Shown: piece after piece, positions 1 to 7,374 of the stretch | Numbering within the stretch: the first letter of the stretch is position 1 | Layout of the letters: each line of letters opens with the position of its first letter | Assembly: GCA_030651135.1 (NCBI GenBank) | Contig: JAUSCS010000013.1 | Coordinates: 1-64,000 of the forward strand | Source: Candidatus Woesearchaeota archaeon | Lineage (GTDB): Archaea > Nanobdellota > Nanobdellia > Woesearchaeales > JACPBO01 | Length of the DNA: 64,000 nt | Direction of reading: 5' to 3' | The notes under the pieces: generated by a model | What the model was told of the DNA's origin: nothing | What the model saw: the letters and a program-made list of their open reading frames with translations, nothing else | Database searches by the model: none | Program-made: the position numbers and the translations under genes

Positions 1-164
1 TTACTATTTTTTCTATAATACCTTATTATATCTACCATCAATAAGCAAAACGTTAAAATAAACAAGCCCATAACCCTATAATCACTTAACCCATACCGGC
101 TTATACCAAATATAGTAGCAACAAGAAAACCATAGCCTGCGTATGAGTAATAAGAGAGTTTCAT
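1..164 (-). CDS. Small membrane protein, 3' end cut by the window edge
   Basis: An ATG at 162-164 opens a minus-strand frame that is still open at base 1 after 54 codons. The peptide starts MKLSYYSYAGYGF and has two hydrophobic stretches, about residues 11-21 and 32-47, so it is probably an inner-membrane protein or the N-terminus of one. No family is recognised. It lies at the far end of the integrase-bearing element, so it may be accessory. The rest is outside the window. Confidence 0.4.
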   Translation of the reverse strand, partial: MKLSYYSYAGYGFLVATIFGISRYGLSDYRVMGLFILTFCLLMVDIIRYYRKNS

Positions 165-284
165 CGTTGCATCAGTTTAATATCTTTTCATATAAATGTA
201 TCGGTTTCCAAATTCTGAGTATACTTTAAAATCCGAATAAAACGATAGCAAACTATTTAAGGAACATGTTACTACTTTATAGAA

Positions 285-473
285 ATGAATAAAAATCATG
301 TAATTAAATTTGTAGTAACAAAAGACCAGAAGCAACAGATAGAACTTAATGCTCAAGCTAATGGTTACACTACCTTATCAGGCTTTATCAGGACATTGGC
401 ATTAAATCATAACACTTTCTTTATAGATAAATTTAACAAACTCTATGATAAGATAATGAGCGAGGCAAAATGA
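285..473 (+). CDS. Small ribbon-helix-helix-like protein (62 aa)
   Basis: The pattern of a basic beta-strand (VIKFVVTKD), an amphipathic helix with QKQQIELNAQANG and then a SGFIRTLAL helix is typical of ribbon-helix-helix DNA-binding proteins of the Arc/MobC/antitoxin type. Such proteins act as antitoxins, repressors or relaxosome accessories. Its TGA overlaps the ATG of the next 37-codon frame, suggesting translational coupling. A regulatory or plasmid-type role is inferred from fold and context only. Confidence 0.5.
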   Translation: MNKNHVIKFVVTKDQKQQIELNAQANGYTTLSGFIRTLALNHNTFFIDKFNKLYDKIMSEAK

Positions 474-583
474 CCGAAACTGTTAAACCTAAGATACCGG
501 AATGGATTAGAGTACTGAATGAGATATGTGAGAAGATTGAGAAGGAAAAAGCAGCAAAGAATAGTAGAATTTTGAGAGATTAG
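470..583 (+). CDS. 37-aa protein coupled to the upstream RHH-like gene
   Basis: An ATG at 470 overlaps the stop of the preceding gene (ATGA) and runs 37 codons to a TAG. The peptide begins MTETVKPKIPEW and is largely charged and helical (EKIEKEKAAK). The overlap is the main evidence that it is translated. No family recognised; in this position it could be a partner of the RHH-like protein. Confidence 0.35.
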   Translation: MTETVKPKIPEWIRVLNEICEKIEKEKAAKNSRILRD

Positions 584-589
584 TATCAG

Positions 590-655
590 TGGTGGGCTAA
601 TGTCCGAGCTCAGCGACTAGTCAGCTACGCCGCCCAGTTCGCTGCAGTAAGTTTT
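590..655. other. GC-rich structured non-coding block
   Basis: Between two AT-rich genes lies a short block much richer in G and C. It contains TGGGC...GCCCA ends, an AGCGA...TCGCT pair and a GACTAGTC palindrome, so it can fold as DNA or RNA. In AT-rich archaea such islands are often structured RNAs or transposon ends. No known RNA family is recognised and the transcribed strand is unclear. Confidence 0.25.
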
Positions 656-666
656 TATGAGCTTTA

Positions 667-1374
667 TTAAAAATCATTTTTTATTCTAGTTGCATAAATA
701 ATTTTCGTATACAATATTTTCTTCTCTTGTTCGTTTGCCTCTATGCTTTTTTCTATAAAATTAACCATTTGAATAAGCTCAACTTTACGTCCGACAATGA
801 TATATTCAATCGCATTTAATGCAAATCTTAAATATTTATTATATTTTTGGTTTAGAACAAAGCAAATATTTTTCACAGAATCTCTATTCTCCCTTAACAT
901 TCTAACTTCATCTTTCTCAACATAACGCCATTCACGCTCATTGTAAAATCTAACTTCATCTTTTCTTTTTAGGTCTTCCCCTCGGTATCTTTTAACATAT
1001 GGTATAACTGAAGCGAATTTCACAAGAGGTTTTGGTAATATAAAATTGAATGCACTATGACTATGAATGTAGAAAACGGGATTTATATTCTTGCTCTCGC
1101 AGAAATTTTTGTGGATACCGATTCCATAATCACCATATCGTTGTAGATGAACTTTTACTCCGCCTAAAGGGATATCGCAAAAACAAACCATTGGGGCAAT
1201 ATAGAAAGAATCTTTCATGGGTAGGTTTTCTGCAACATAGGATATTTTGAACCCATTTTTTAAAATATTTGATAATTTCTCAAATGAATTAGTGAAGTGA
1301 AATAATGTGTTCGAGCTTAGATTTTGTGAAATATTAGGCAATCTATTTTTTCTCTCATAACAGATATTAGGCAA
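667..1374 (-). CDS. AbiGi-like abortive-infection family protein
   Basis: The protein (235 aa from the TTG at 1374) resembles the AbiGi family, the antitoxin half of the AbiG phage-exclusion system. Support comes from LFHFT at residues 24-28, a KNGFKISYVAE segment near 39-49, MVCFCDIPL at 62-70, YGIGIHK at 83-89, NPVFYI at 98-103 and FYNEREWRYV near 143-152. No AbiGii-like toxin lies beside it; the neighbour is a HEPN-motif protein that could take that role. The start is uncertain: there is no ATG, and the sequence TTGCCTAATAT occurs twice, at codons 1 and 12. Family assignment is by motif memory. Confidence 0.6.
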   Translation of the reverse strand: MPNICYERKNRLPNISQNLSSNTLFHFTNSFEKLSNILKNGFKISYVAENLPMKDSFYIAPMVCFCDIPLGGVKVHLQRYGDYGIGIHKNFCESKNINPVFYIHSHSAFNFILPKPLVKFASVIPYVKRYRGEDLKRKDEVRFYNEREWRYVEKDEVRMLRENRDSVKNICFVLNQKYNKYLRFALNAIEYIIVGRKVELIQMVNFIEKSIEANEQEKKILYTKIIYATRIKNDF

Positions 1375-1384
1375 CTGTTTGCCT

Positions 1385-1485
1385 ATTCCAATAGTCCCGC
1401 GTGGGCTTAGGAGTCAACGCTCCACTTCAGCGGCGGGGCCTCAGTTAGAAACCTGGCAGCCGTCTACTACAAGCGGTAGTTATTA
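1385..1485 (+). other. GC-rich non-coding block, possibly a transposon right end or omega-RNA remnant
   Basis: This intergenic block is GC-rich in an AT-rich background. It contains a GTGGGC/GCTCCAC region, a GGCGGGGCC stretch and ends in ACTAC-AAGCG-GTAGT followed by TATT. A terminal hairpin followed by TAGTT resembles the right end of IS200/IS605 elements, where a TnpB guide RNA is encoded. No tnpB is present in the window, so at most this is a remnant. Low confidence. Confidence 0.2.
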
Positions 1486-1490
1486 AACAC

Positions 1491-2315
1491 CTAAGCTTTT
1501 TTTAATCGTATTCCCCATCTAAACGTCTTGTCCTTAGAACCATATTTCACCCAAATACATATACCAGTAGAAAATTTCATTTCATAATCCCATGGGTTTT
1601 CTTTTTTAGGCCGCGTTTCCACATTTGCAGGCAAATGCTTTTGTACCTTTTCCAGAATCAACCAATCATTGTCTGGTTTTTTATAACAAGACCACCCTAG
1701 GCCATCGGCGCACAATTGCAATAATAAGCCATCATCTGTTTGGAAAACTATACTTTTACCTTTGTCAGCCACTGGAACTTCCCAGGAATTTACAATCTTT
1801 TCAAATTTACGAATATTTCTACTAATTGGTAATGGCTCGTCCTTGGCCCCAGAAATAATGTTTTTAAAAGCGTTATCAATTATAGTTTCATCCACACCTA
1901 ATATTTCCATAACAGGCTTATAATATTCTACTATATTTTCATCTAACTTTTCAAATAAATCTGAAAGACTATTCAATTCCCCTAATAACTCATCTACCCC
2001 AGCCGAGGTAAAAAACAAATGACAACGTTCATACCAAAATTTATGGGCCAAATAATTCCGCTTTTCACTTGAGTTTTCAATAGCCAAATATAGTTCTTTC
2101 GGAAGAATTTCTTCTAAGTTTTTTATAATTTGCCCAAGAGTCAAAGAAAATGCATATGCTAAGCGTTCTTCGTAATAAGGACGTGTTACATGTTTTTTGT
2201 CCTTAAACGGGGCAGACGCATAACATAAACAAAGACCTCGATGCAAACATTCGCTAAGGTAATACGCCCTACCAAATTGGGCAAATACTTCCTTGACCTG
2301 TTCATCCGATCCCAT
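1491..2315 (-). CDS. Uncharacterised protein with a HEPN-type RX4H motif
   Basis: This 274-residue protein is mostly helical in its first 150 residues and contains R86-NYLA-H91, matching the RX4-6H motif of HEPN ribonuclease toxins and defence effectors, between two predicted helices as in that fold. The C-terminal part (about 170-274) is beta-rich with several Trp residues and no recognised domain. It follows the AbiGi-like gene on the same strand with about 115 bases between them, so the two could be an effector/antitoxin pair, but that is inference. Confidence 0.4.
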   Translation of the reverse strand: MGSDEQVKEVFAQFGRAYYLSECLHRGLCLCYASAPFKDKKHVTRPYYEERLAYAFSLTLGQIIKNLEEILPKELYLAIENSSEKRNYLAHKFWYERCHLFFTSAGVDELLGELNSLSDLFEKLDENIVEYYKPVMEILGVDETIIDNAFKNIISGAKDEPLPISRNIRKFEKIVNSWEVPVADKGKSIVFQTDDGLLLQLCADGLGWSCYKKPDNDWLILEKVQKHLPANVETRPKKENPWDYEMKFSTGICIWVKYGSKDKTFRWGIRLKKA

Positions 2316-2500
2316 ATCAGACCTTATCCCCTACATAGTGTGTCTGTTGAGACTGTTGAAAAACCCCAAAATACTACATTTTCAGAAACTATCAAAATTA
2401 TTTCTCGTCTATAAAATCTTCGTGCTGCCTGTCATTTTTAGCATATTTATGCTTTCCCGACAATCGCGTTGGCTGACGCTTGATCCTATCTATCTATTTG

Positions 2501-3028
2501 TTAATCCGTTTTCTTGTGGAAAAACGATTCTGTGAGCGGAGTTCCATCCAGCGGCCAAACGGCAATATTGATGCCACCGGGATTTGCGACACTGCTATAG
2601 ATGGTTCCGCTGCACCCGACAACCTCAAGTTCGTCGCGTAAGACCTGGCAATTTGACCAACCTCTATCCCCGCTATCCGAAAAGAACTGGCGGCAACTAT
2701 TCGGATGGTCTACGAGGTACTGGCGAAAATCTAATAGGTTATAATCCCCTGCTGGAATCTGGAATGGTGCGTATGGAGGCTTTATTTGTGCTGCGGGGTC
2801 GCGGTAGACTTCAGCACGCGCGGTAACATCGCCACTGGCAGCATAGTAGGCCAGTTGGCCCTGACGGTGGAAACGCCCTTCCCCGGATGGCGGAAGGGAA
2901 CCGAGGGGATAACGCGTATCTCGAATCGATATGAAATCATTGTTGGCCCGTACCAGAACAATATATTTCTTGTAGGAAAGCTGTTGTTGTTCCACTTCTT
3001 TACAGGCAGGACATTGCTTTTTATCCAT
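2501..3028 (-). CDS. RES-domain protein (toxin-like NAD+-consuming fold)
   Basis: RES proteins of Res-Xre systems are ADP-ribosyltransferase-like toxins that degrade NAD+. The domain here is shown by R52-F-H-R-Q-G, LAYYAASGDVTARAEVY (residues 59-75, with the conserved E73) and a C-terminal SGTIYSSVANPGG segment. An N-terminal CPAC (6-9) may be half of a metal site. The usual Xre antitoxin is absent on both sides. A GGTGTA ribosome site precedes the ATG. Codon use is more GC-rich than the neighbours, suggesting recent transfer. Confidence 0.7.
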   Translation of the reverse strand: MDKKQCPACKEVEQQQLSYKKYIVLVRANNDFISIRDTRYPLGSLPPSGEGRFHRQGQLAYYAASGDVTARAEVYRDPAAQIKPPYAPFQIPAGDYNLLDFRQYLVDHPNSCRQFFSDSGDRGWSNCQVLRDELEVVGCSGTIYSSVANPGGINIAVWPLDGTPLTESFFHKKTD

Positions 3029-3262
3029 TACACCTTACTTATACCACACCCTATTATCAAAGTCAAATTTAAAATTGGATGTATTGAACTTTGTCTTTTT
3101 TATAACTAACTAATCTGATTAAAGGGTTCTCGTCTGAAAACGATGGTAATTCTGATGAACGTTCTGATTTCTGGGATACCTCTGATAGTGTCAATACTAC
3201 ATAATTATAATAGACCGAACTTCTCTCTTCAATATTCTAAAAGTTATATTTGCATAAACAAT

Positions 3263-4498
3263 TTAGGTGACATTAGACAAACCATTCGTATCTCTTCTAT
3301 ATTGCTCCAATTTCCTAGCCAGAAATTCCTGAAATTCAGGGTCTTTTACAAGATTGTTCATAATATTATCAGATTTGCTCCTGGCGTCTATTTGTTCCTT
3401 AAACTCAGTTTCCATCTCCATAGCAGTCTTTACATCAAGCACAGCACCGCATCTGCAACAGAACTTATTCAAAGCAGGATTAATTGTGTCACATCTTTTG
3501 CAGATTCTTGGTTTTTGTGTTTGTTCCTCTCTGTTCTCAGGCACTTCAATTCCATTAAGTCTCAGCAGTGCATTTTCAGTTTCCTTGCCAGAAAGATGCA
3601 CGTAAGTAGAGGGCATGTCAGACCCTTGCACCCAGCCAAAATACTGGTTCATCTGGAATTCTGTCAAATGATTTGCCAAGAAGGTTGCCCTGCTATGACG
3701 GAAAATATGAGGATTAAACCTCTTCTTTATCCCAGTCTTTTCAAACAATTTCTTCAACATCTGCAATACCATGCCATAACTTATAAATCTGTTACGATTA
3801 TTATTCCCTATACTCACCCATAATGGTGCGTGTTTGTCTTCCCTTTTAGGATGGATGCTGAGCCAGTTAGCAAGATAAGAAGCAGAATTGATAAGTCTAA
3901 CAGCTCTTGGACCTGTCTTGCCATTCAATGTAACAACTCCACCATATTTATCAAAACTAATGCCTCCTACTTCCTGATTTCCAATTTCGCCTATTCTTCC
4001 GCCACTCTCCCAAAGCATGGCTATAAGAGCCCTATCTCTAAGGTTATTGGCTGCCCCAATCAACTTTGATATGTCTTCTTGTGTCAGCAAATCCTCTGTC
4101 TTAGGCAATGTTCTTTTGCTTCTTGGCATATGGGTGTCTATCCATTCTACTTCCTCAGGATACCGCTTATCACCGCCTTTAAGCCATTTATAGAATCTTT
4201 TCAAAACAGCCTTATTAGTTTTTTTCGTCCATTCTGTGTAGCCTCCTTGTTGCATATCGCACACTAAATCAATTATGTCTTGCTTGTTGGCTTTATCAAG
4301 ATCTTTACCAAGTTTAATTGCTGTTCTTCTCAATTCTCCAAGGTATTTTATGATTCTCGCTTTACTGATGTTTCTTACTATAAGATATTTTTCAAACTCA
4401 AAAATAATCTCTTTGTTCCTTTCAGATATAGCTGCCTTCTTGACAGCATCTCTTCCCTTTTCCAATTCTCGGTCGTAGTTATGTATGTCGTATGCCAT
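3263..4498 (-). CDS. Tyrosine recombinase/integrase with C-terminal zinc ribbon
   Basis: A site-specific recombinase of 411 aa. The ATG at 4498 is preceded by a strong AGGAGG, which fixes the start. An N-terminal SAM-like core-binding domain (about 25-110) is followed by the catalytic domain with R168 (SGGRIGEI), HIFRH at 264-268 and the nucleophile Y299 (STYVHLSG). The last third has a CKRC...CCRC zinc ribbon, common in archaeal integrases. Next to tRNA-Glu, it most likely integrated the 1-4.5 kb element into that gene. All catalytic residues seem present, so it may be functional. Confidence 0.9.
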   Translation of the reverse strand: MAYDIHNYDRELEKGRDAVKKAAISERNKEIIFEFEKYLIVRNISKARIIKYLGELRRTAIKLGKDLDKANKQDIIDLVCDMQQGGYTEWTKKTNKAVLKRFYKWLKGGDKRYPEEVEWIDTHMPRSKRTLPKTEDLLTQEDISKLIGAANNLRDRALIAMLWESGGRIGEIGNQEVGGISFDKYGGVVTLNGKTGPRAVRLINSASYLANWLSIHPKREDKHAPLWVSIGNNNRNRFISYGMVLQMLKKLFEKTGIKKRFNPHIFRHSRATFLANHLTEFQMNQYFGWVQGSDMPSTYVHLSGKETENALLRLNGIEVPENREEQTQKPRICKRCDTINPALNKFCCRCGAVLDVKTAMEMETEFKEQIDARSKSDNIMNNLVKDPEFQEFLARKLEQYRRDTNGLSNVT

Positions 4499-4581
4499 TT
4501 TATTCCTCCTGAGAAATGAAGTATAAAATCTTTTGGCACAAATCATGGCCAAAGGTGAGGACATTATAGTTGAAGAAGGAA

Positions 4582-4656
4582 TGCCCCCAACGGGATTCGA
4601 ACCCGTGTCTCGGGCTCGAGAAGCCCATATGCTTGGCCGAACTACACTATGGGGGC
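4582..4656 (-). tRNA. tRNA-Glu (anticodon CTC)
   Basis: Read on the minus strand, 4656 to 4582 folds as a 75-base cloverleaf: acceptor GCCCCCA/TGGGGGC, D-arm GTGT...GCAT, anticodon stem TGGGC/GCCCG with loop TTCTCGA (anticodon CTC), T-arm ACGGG-TTCGAAT-CCCGT and discriminator A. No intron, and the CCA end is not encoded. Its 3' end faces the integrase gene and is the probable attachment site. Confidence 0.95.
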
Positions 4657-4659
4657 ATA

Positions 4660-4755
4660 CGCCGCGACCCGGATTTGAACCGGGAAACCCTTGCGGGAAC
4701 AGAATCTCTCGAAAATGTTCCAGTCCTGCGCATTACCAGATTGTGCCATCGCGGC
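4660..4755 (-). tRNA. tRNA-Ser (anticodon GGA) with an apparent 12-base intron
   Basis: On the minus strand 4755 to 4660 forms acceptor GCCGCGA/TCGCGGC with discriminator G, D-stem GCA/TGC, a class II variable arm (TTCCCGCAAGGG) and T-arm CCCGG-TTCAAAT-CCGGG. These mark a serine tRNA. The anticodon stem CAGGA/TTCTG encloses 19 bases rather than 7. Removing CATTTTCGAGAG after position 37 leaves CTGGAAA with anticodon GGA, the canonical archaeal intron site. The bulge-helix-bulge is not perfect, so the exact splice points are inferred. Confidence 0.8.
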
Positions 4756-4823
4756 ATAAGAGCTAAAGATTTCACTTTATTTATAAGATTTTTGCTTGTT
4801 TTAGTTATTTTAAAAATAAAAAC

Positions 4824-4832
4824 CTTTAAATA
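4824..4832 (+). promoter_or_regulatory. TATA-like box for the 4853 membrane gene
   Basis: CTTTAAATA is centred about 25 bases before the ATG at 4853, the spacing expected for a leaderless archaeal transcript. This spacing is why the start was placed at 4853 and not at the upstream TTG. Confidence 0.45.
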
Positions 4833-4852
4833 AGAAAGCATCCTGATTGCTA

Positions 4853-5680
4853 ATGATGGACTTAACTATACTCAAAAACCAGTTTTTAAAGTCATTTTAC
4901 ATTCTGAAGAATAATCCTAAATACGTAGTATTTTCAGTTATTTTCGACCTATTGTTCTTCGCCATTTACGGCGTTGTTTCGCTCGCCATATTCAACGTAA
5001 TAACAGACAAGTCCAACATTCTGCTGCAGATCGCCAGCAGCAACAAAGATTCAGTCAACCAGCTCATTGCAGAAGGAAAAAATCTGTTCCAGGCAATGAT
5101 GCTGCAGCAGGGATTCGGCCAGGGCTTAAAGTCAATACTGCTTTTGTTTTTTGCATTGATGATTTTTATTTATTTGGTTTATTGCGTATTCCAGGGCTTG
5201 AACTGGAGAATTGCCAGAAACCTTACAGGAAGCAAATTCAGGGTTAGCGAGTTCATGAAATCTTTTTTCAAAATAAACATTTTGTGGCTTGCTCTTCTTT
5301 ACCTGGGAATGTTTTTTGAAAGAATGATAGGAATACTCATACTATTAAGCGGGAAAAAGCAGGATACCGGAGTTATTGCGTTGATAATTGCAGTTATAAT
5401 CGCTTATTTTGCCTTCATAAGCTATGCATTGCCCGTAAAGAAAGGAGTAATTAAGCGCTCATTTGCATCAGGTTTTAAAAAATTTTTAATCTTTGTTCCT
5501 GTGTATGTTATCGTTGCCATTGTATTCTTAATAATAAATTACATTCTTCTTTTCGCCCAGCAAATAAATTATGCTCTTATGGTTGTTTTAGGGTTTTTAC
5601 TGTTCCTTCCTGCCTTAAGCTGGGTAAGAGTATTCATTTGTTTGATTATTAATAAAATAAATAAAGTGAAAAATGCCTGA
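4853..5680 (+). CDS. Polytopic membrane protein, unknown function
   Basis: About 275 residues with five or six hydrophobic segments (around residues 24-46, 95-118, 140-160, 170-190, 208-232 and 235-255). No catalytic motif is visible. The general layout resembles the 7416-8186 membrane protein and many archaeal membrane proteins of unknown role. The 3' end overlaps the Nudix gene by 8 bases, so the two are probably one operon. The ATG at 4853 fits the TATA-like box; a second ATG at 4856 is possible. Confidence 0.7.
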   Translation: MMDLTILKNQFLKSFYILKNNPKYVVFSVIFDLLFFAIYGVVSLAIFNVITDKSNILLQIASSNKDSVNQLIAEGKNLFQAMMLQQGFGQGLKSILLLFFALMIFIYLVYCVFQGLNWRIARNLTGSKFRVSEFMKSFFKINILWLALLYLGMFFERMIGILILLSGKKQDTGVIALIIAVIIAYFAFISYALPVKKGVIKRSFASGFKKFLIFVPVYVIVAIVFLIINYILLFAQQINYALMVVLGFLLFLPALSWVRVFICLIINKINKVKNA

Positions 5681-6086
5681 TGAAACATCTGCCGGAGCTG
5701 TAGTTTTCAGAAAAGATAAAGAAATAAAATATCTTCTATTGCATTATGGGGCAGGCCACTGGGACTTTCCAAAAGGCAATATAGAAAAAGGCGAACAGGA
5801 AAAAGAAACCATAACAAGGGAAATAAAGGAAGAAACCGGCATAGCAGAAATAAGTTTTGCAGAGGGCTTTAAGGAACGAATAAAGTATTTTTACAGAAGA
5901 GAAGGCAAACTGATCTCCAAAGAGGTTGTTTTCTATCTTGCTGAAACAGAACAAAAAGAGGTAAAGATCTCTTTCGAGCATATTGGCTATGAATGGCTGA
6001 ATTATGAAGATGCATCAAAACGCGTCACTTTTAAAAATTCCAAAGAAATTTTGAAAAAGGCGAATGAATTTCTGCTATCGCACTAA
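5673..6086 (+). CDS. Nudix hydrolase (Ap4A hydrolase-like)
   Basis: The complete Nudix box GX5EX7REUXEEXGU is present at G35-E41-R49-E50-E53-E54-G56. Nudix enzymes hydrolyse nucleoside diphosphates linked to another group. The short 137-residue form with HWDFPKGN just before the box is typical of archaeal bis(5'-nucleosyl)-tetraphosphatases, which clear Ap4A. Substrate cannot be fixed from sequence. It overlaps the upstream membrane gene and converges with endonuclease V, 3 bases apart. Confidence 0.85.
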   Translation: MPDETSAGAVVFRKDKEIKYLLLHYGAGHWDFPKGNIEKGEQEKETITREIKEETGIAEISFAEGFKERIKYFYRREGKLISKEVVFYLAETEQKEVKISFEHIGYEWLNYEDASKRVTFKNSKEILKKANEFLLSH

Positions 6087-6089
6087 ATT

Positions 6090-6716
6090 CTATTCATTCT
6101 TTTCTTTCATCTCCTCAGCATATCTATGAGCAAGATGCAATGGCTCCGGAAGCTTGTGCGGCGGCCTGATAAGATTCTTTACGATCTCAACAGATGTTTT
6201 CAATGTTATTCTATGACCGGGACTCACATAAAGCGGCTTTGAGAATTCCTTTGTTTTTAATTCAAATCCAACTTTTTCATCATTGAGAAAAACTTCATTG
6301 CCCTTTACTTCGCCGCAGAGCAGGGATTTGGCAACTCCTATTGCCGGCTTGTCTATTGAAAGGCCAAGCTGCGATGCTGCACCGAATCTTCTGGGATGTA
6401 AAATCCCGTTGCCGTCAAAAATCAGAATATCCGGCTCAGCTGTTAATTTGCTGTAGCACTCAATCAGAGCAGGGCATTCCCTGAAGCCCAGAAATTCAGG
6501 GATGTAAGGTATTTTTGCAGATGTTATTGTATATTGCTTTTCCAGCACATTCAATGTTTTATAATCGCATACAACAATCGCTGCAACCAGCTCATTGCCT
6601 TTCTGCGCTATATCGCAGCCCGCGATTTTCTCTATTTTCTCGAATTCATCTTTCAGAACAATCTTTTTAGAAAGCCTTATCTGATCCTCTTTTAACTTAT
6701 TTATGTCTATAATCAT
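6090..6716 (-). CDS. nfi: Endonuclease V
   Basis: Endonuclease V cuts DNA (or RNA) one base 3' of deoxyinosine or inosine. The 208-residue protein has the family marks in order: an early catalytic Asp (AGCDIAQ), PYIPEFLGFRE with the second acidic ligand, FDGNGILHPRRFGAAS with the third, GVAKSLLCG and LYVSPGHRI. Length is normal. It is transcribed convergently to the Nudix gene; the PlsY-like gene upstream is on the same strand after 57 bases. Repair of deaminated adenine is its likely role. Confidence 0.93.
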   Translation of the reverse strand: MIIDINKLKEDQIRLSKKIVLKDEFEKIEKIAGCDIAQKGNELVAAIVVCDYKTLNVLEKQYTITSAKIPYIPEFLGFRECPALIECYSKLTAEPDILIFDGNGILHPRRFGAASQLGLSIDKPAIGVAKSLLCGEVKGNEVFLNDEKVGFELKTKEFSKPLYVSPGHRITLKTSVEIVKNLIRPPHKLPEPLHLAHRYAEEMKEKNE

Positions 6717-6773
6717 ATTCTAGAGCAAGGCATTTATAAAATTTTTGCTGATAGAGTGTCAAATTCAGCCCCG

Positions 6774-7232
6774 CTAACCCTTTACCCTCTTTATAACATT
6801 TCTTGTTATGATGTATAAAAGAATGAATGCTGCAATAAGTATCGCAACATATGAAGCCCTTTCTTTTCCAAACAAAAGCAATGATGCCAGCACAACTCCG
6901 GCTGTTGTTGCGAGGCCATGGCCGCCTTCAAAATCAAGATAAAATGGAAAGATATTGCCGGCTATCGCTGCAAGCCCTATTAAAAAAATGTAATAGATGT
7001 TGAAGCCAAGGTAAATTGAAAGAATTACCACAAAAAAAGCTTTTCCAGCATCAAGGATGGCGACAGTGATGGCAGGCATCAAGCCAATCACATCATACGT
7101 ATTCAAAGCGCCTGCTGTCTTATTGCCGTATCTCCTTATATCAATGCCTGCAAATGTTTTTGCTGCAAAGTAGCTTGGCGATACAGCTCCTATCAGGTAT
7201 GACAGCACTATAAAGATTATTTCAGTCAGCAT
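6774..7232 (-). CDS. PlsY-like glycerol-3-phosphate acyltransferase family membrane protein
   Basis: PlsY transfers acyl groups from acyl-phosphate to glycerol-3-phosphate in bacteria. Here the PlsY blocks are visible: YLIGAVSPSYFAAK near the N-terminus, IRRYGNKTAGALNTYDVIG, a D-x-x-K-A segment (LDAGKAF) and GNIFPFYLDFEGGHGLATTAGV, with four or five membrane helices. At 152 residues it is shorter than the usual 190-210, losing C-terminal helices. In an archaeon, where membrane lipids are normally ether-linked, the substrate is an open question. A PlsB/PlsC-like enzyme is encoded at 56921-57757. Confidence 0.75.
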   Translation of the reverse strand: MLTEIIFIVLSYLIGAVSPSYFAAKTFAGIDIRRYGNKTAGALNTYDVIGLMPAITVAILDAGKAFFVVILSIYLGFNIYYIFLIGLAAIAGNIFPFYLDFEGGHGLATTAGVVLASLLLFGKERASYVAILIAAFILLYIITRNVIKRVKG

Positions 7233-7280
7233 GGCGCAATAATAATAAAGGAAATATTTAAATACTTCTATTTTCAGCCA

Positions 7281-7289
7281 TTTTTATAT
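7281..7289 (+). promoter_or_regulatory. TATA-like box upstream of the double-hairpin leader
   Basis: TTTTTATAT at 7281-7289 predicts transcription starting near 7310-7313, just before the first hairpin at 7319. That would give a leader of about 100 bases before the GTG start at 7416. Confidence 0.4.
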
Positions 7290-7318
7290 GAAAAAGGGTG
7301 GTTTTTTAGTCAAAATAA

Positions 7319-7374
7319 CGAAAACCGCATTAATCCTCAGGGTAAAGCCAGAGGTATCTGCCATGCGGTTTTCG
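7319..7374 (+). promoter_or_regulatory. Leader hairpin 1 (sequesters ATG 7363 and its ribosome site)
   Basis: CGAAAACCGCAT (7319-7330) pairs perfectly over 12 bp with ATGCGGTTTTCG (7363-7374). The ATG at 7363 is inside the right arm. The loop contains GAGGT (7351-7355), a good ribosome site 7 bases before that ATG, and GAGG can pair with CCTC at 7335-7338. Both the ribosome site and the start codon can thus be masked. It looks like an expression platform; the ligand or cue, if any, is unknown. Confidence 0.5.

Larger units (their letters stand above)
1..4581. mobile_element. Putative integrative element or accessory island next to tRNA-Glu (left end not in window)
   Basis: A tyrosine recombinase gene ends the island and its start codon lies about 80 bases from the 3' end of a tRNA-Glu gene, the classic arrangement for tRNA-targeting integrases. 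The cargo is accessory: a ribbon-helix-helix-like protein, an AbiGi-like protein, a HEPN-motif protein and a RES toxin. Base composition is uneven; the RES gene is visibly more GC-rich than its surroundings. I found no second copy of the tRNA 3' end inside 1-4500, so the other attachment site is beyond the window or lost. The boundaries are therefore inferred. Confidence 0.5.

Noticed and set aside
2316-2500. Possible decayed transposase near 2316-2500
   Set aside because: A short frame looks vaguely transposase-like but no catalytic residues or terminal repeats support it.
1-4500. Second tRNA-Glu attachment copy within the island
   Set aside because: I looked for the tRNA 3' end (GGGATTCGAACCC) and did not find it in this stretch.
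4533-4841. Open frames across the tRNA-Glu/tRNA-Ser region with PTGFEP-like peptides
   Set aside because: They are the well-known false peptides from reading across tRNA genes; the two tRNAs explain the sequence.
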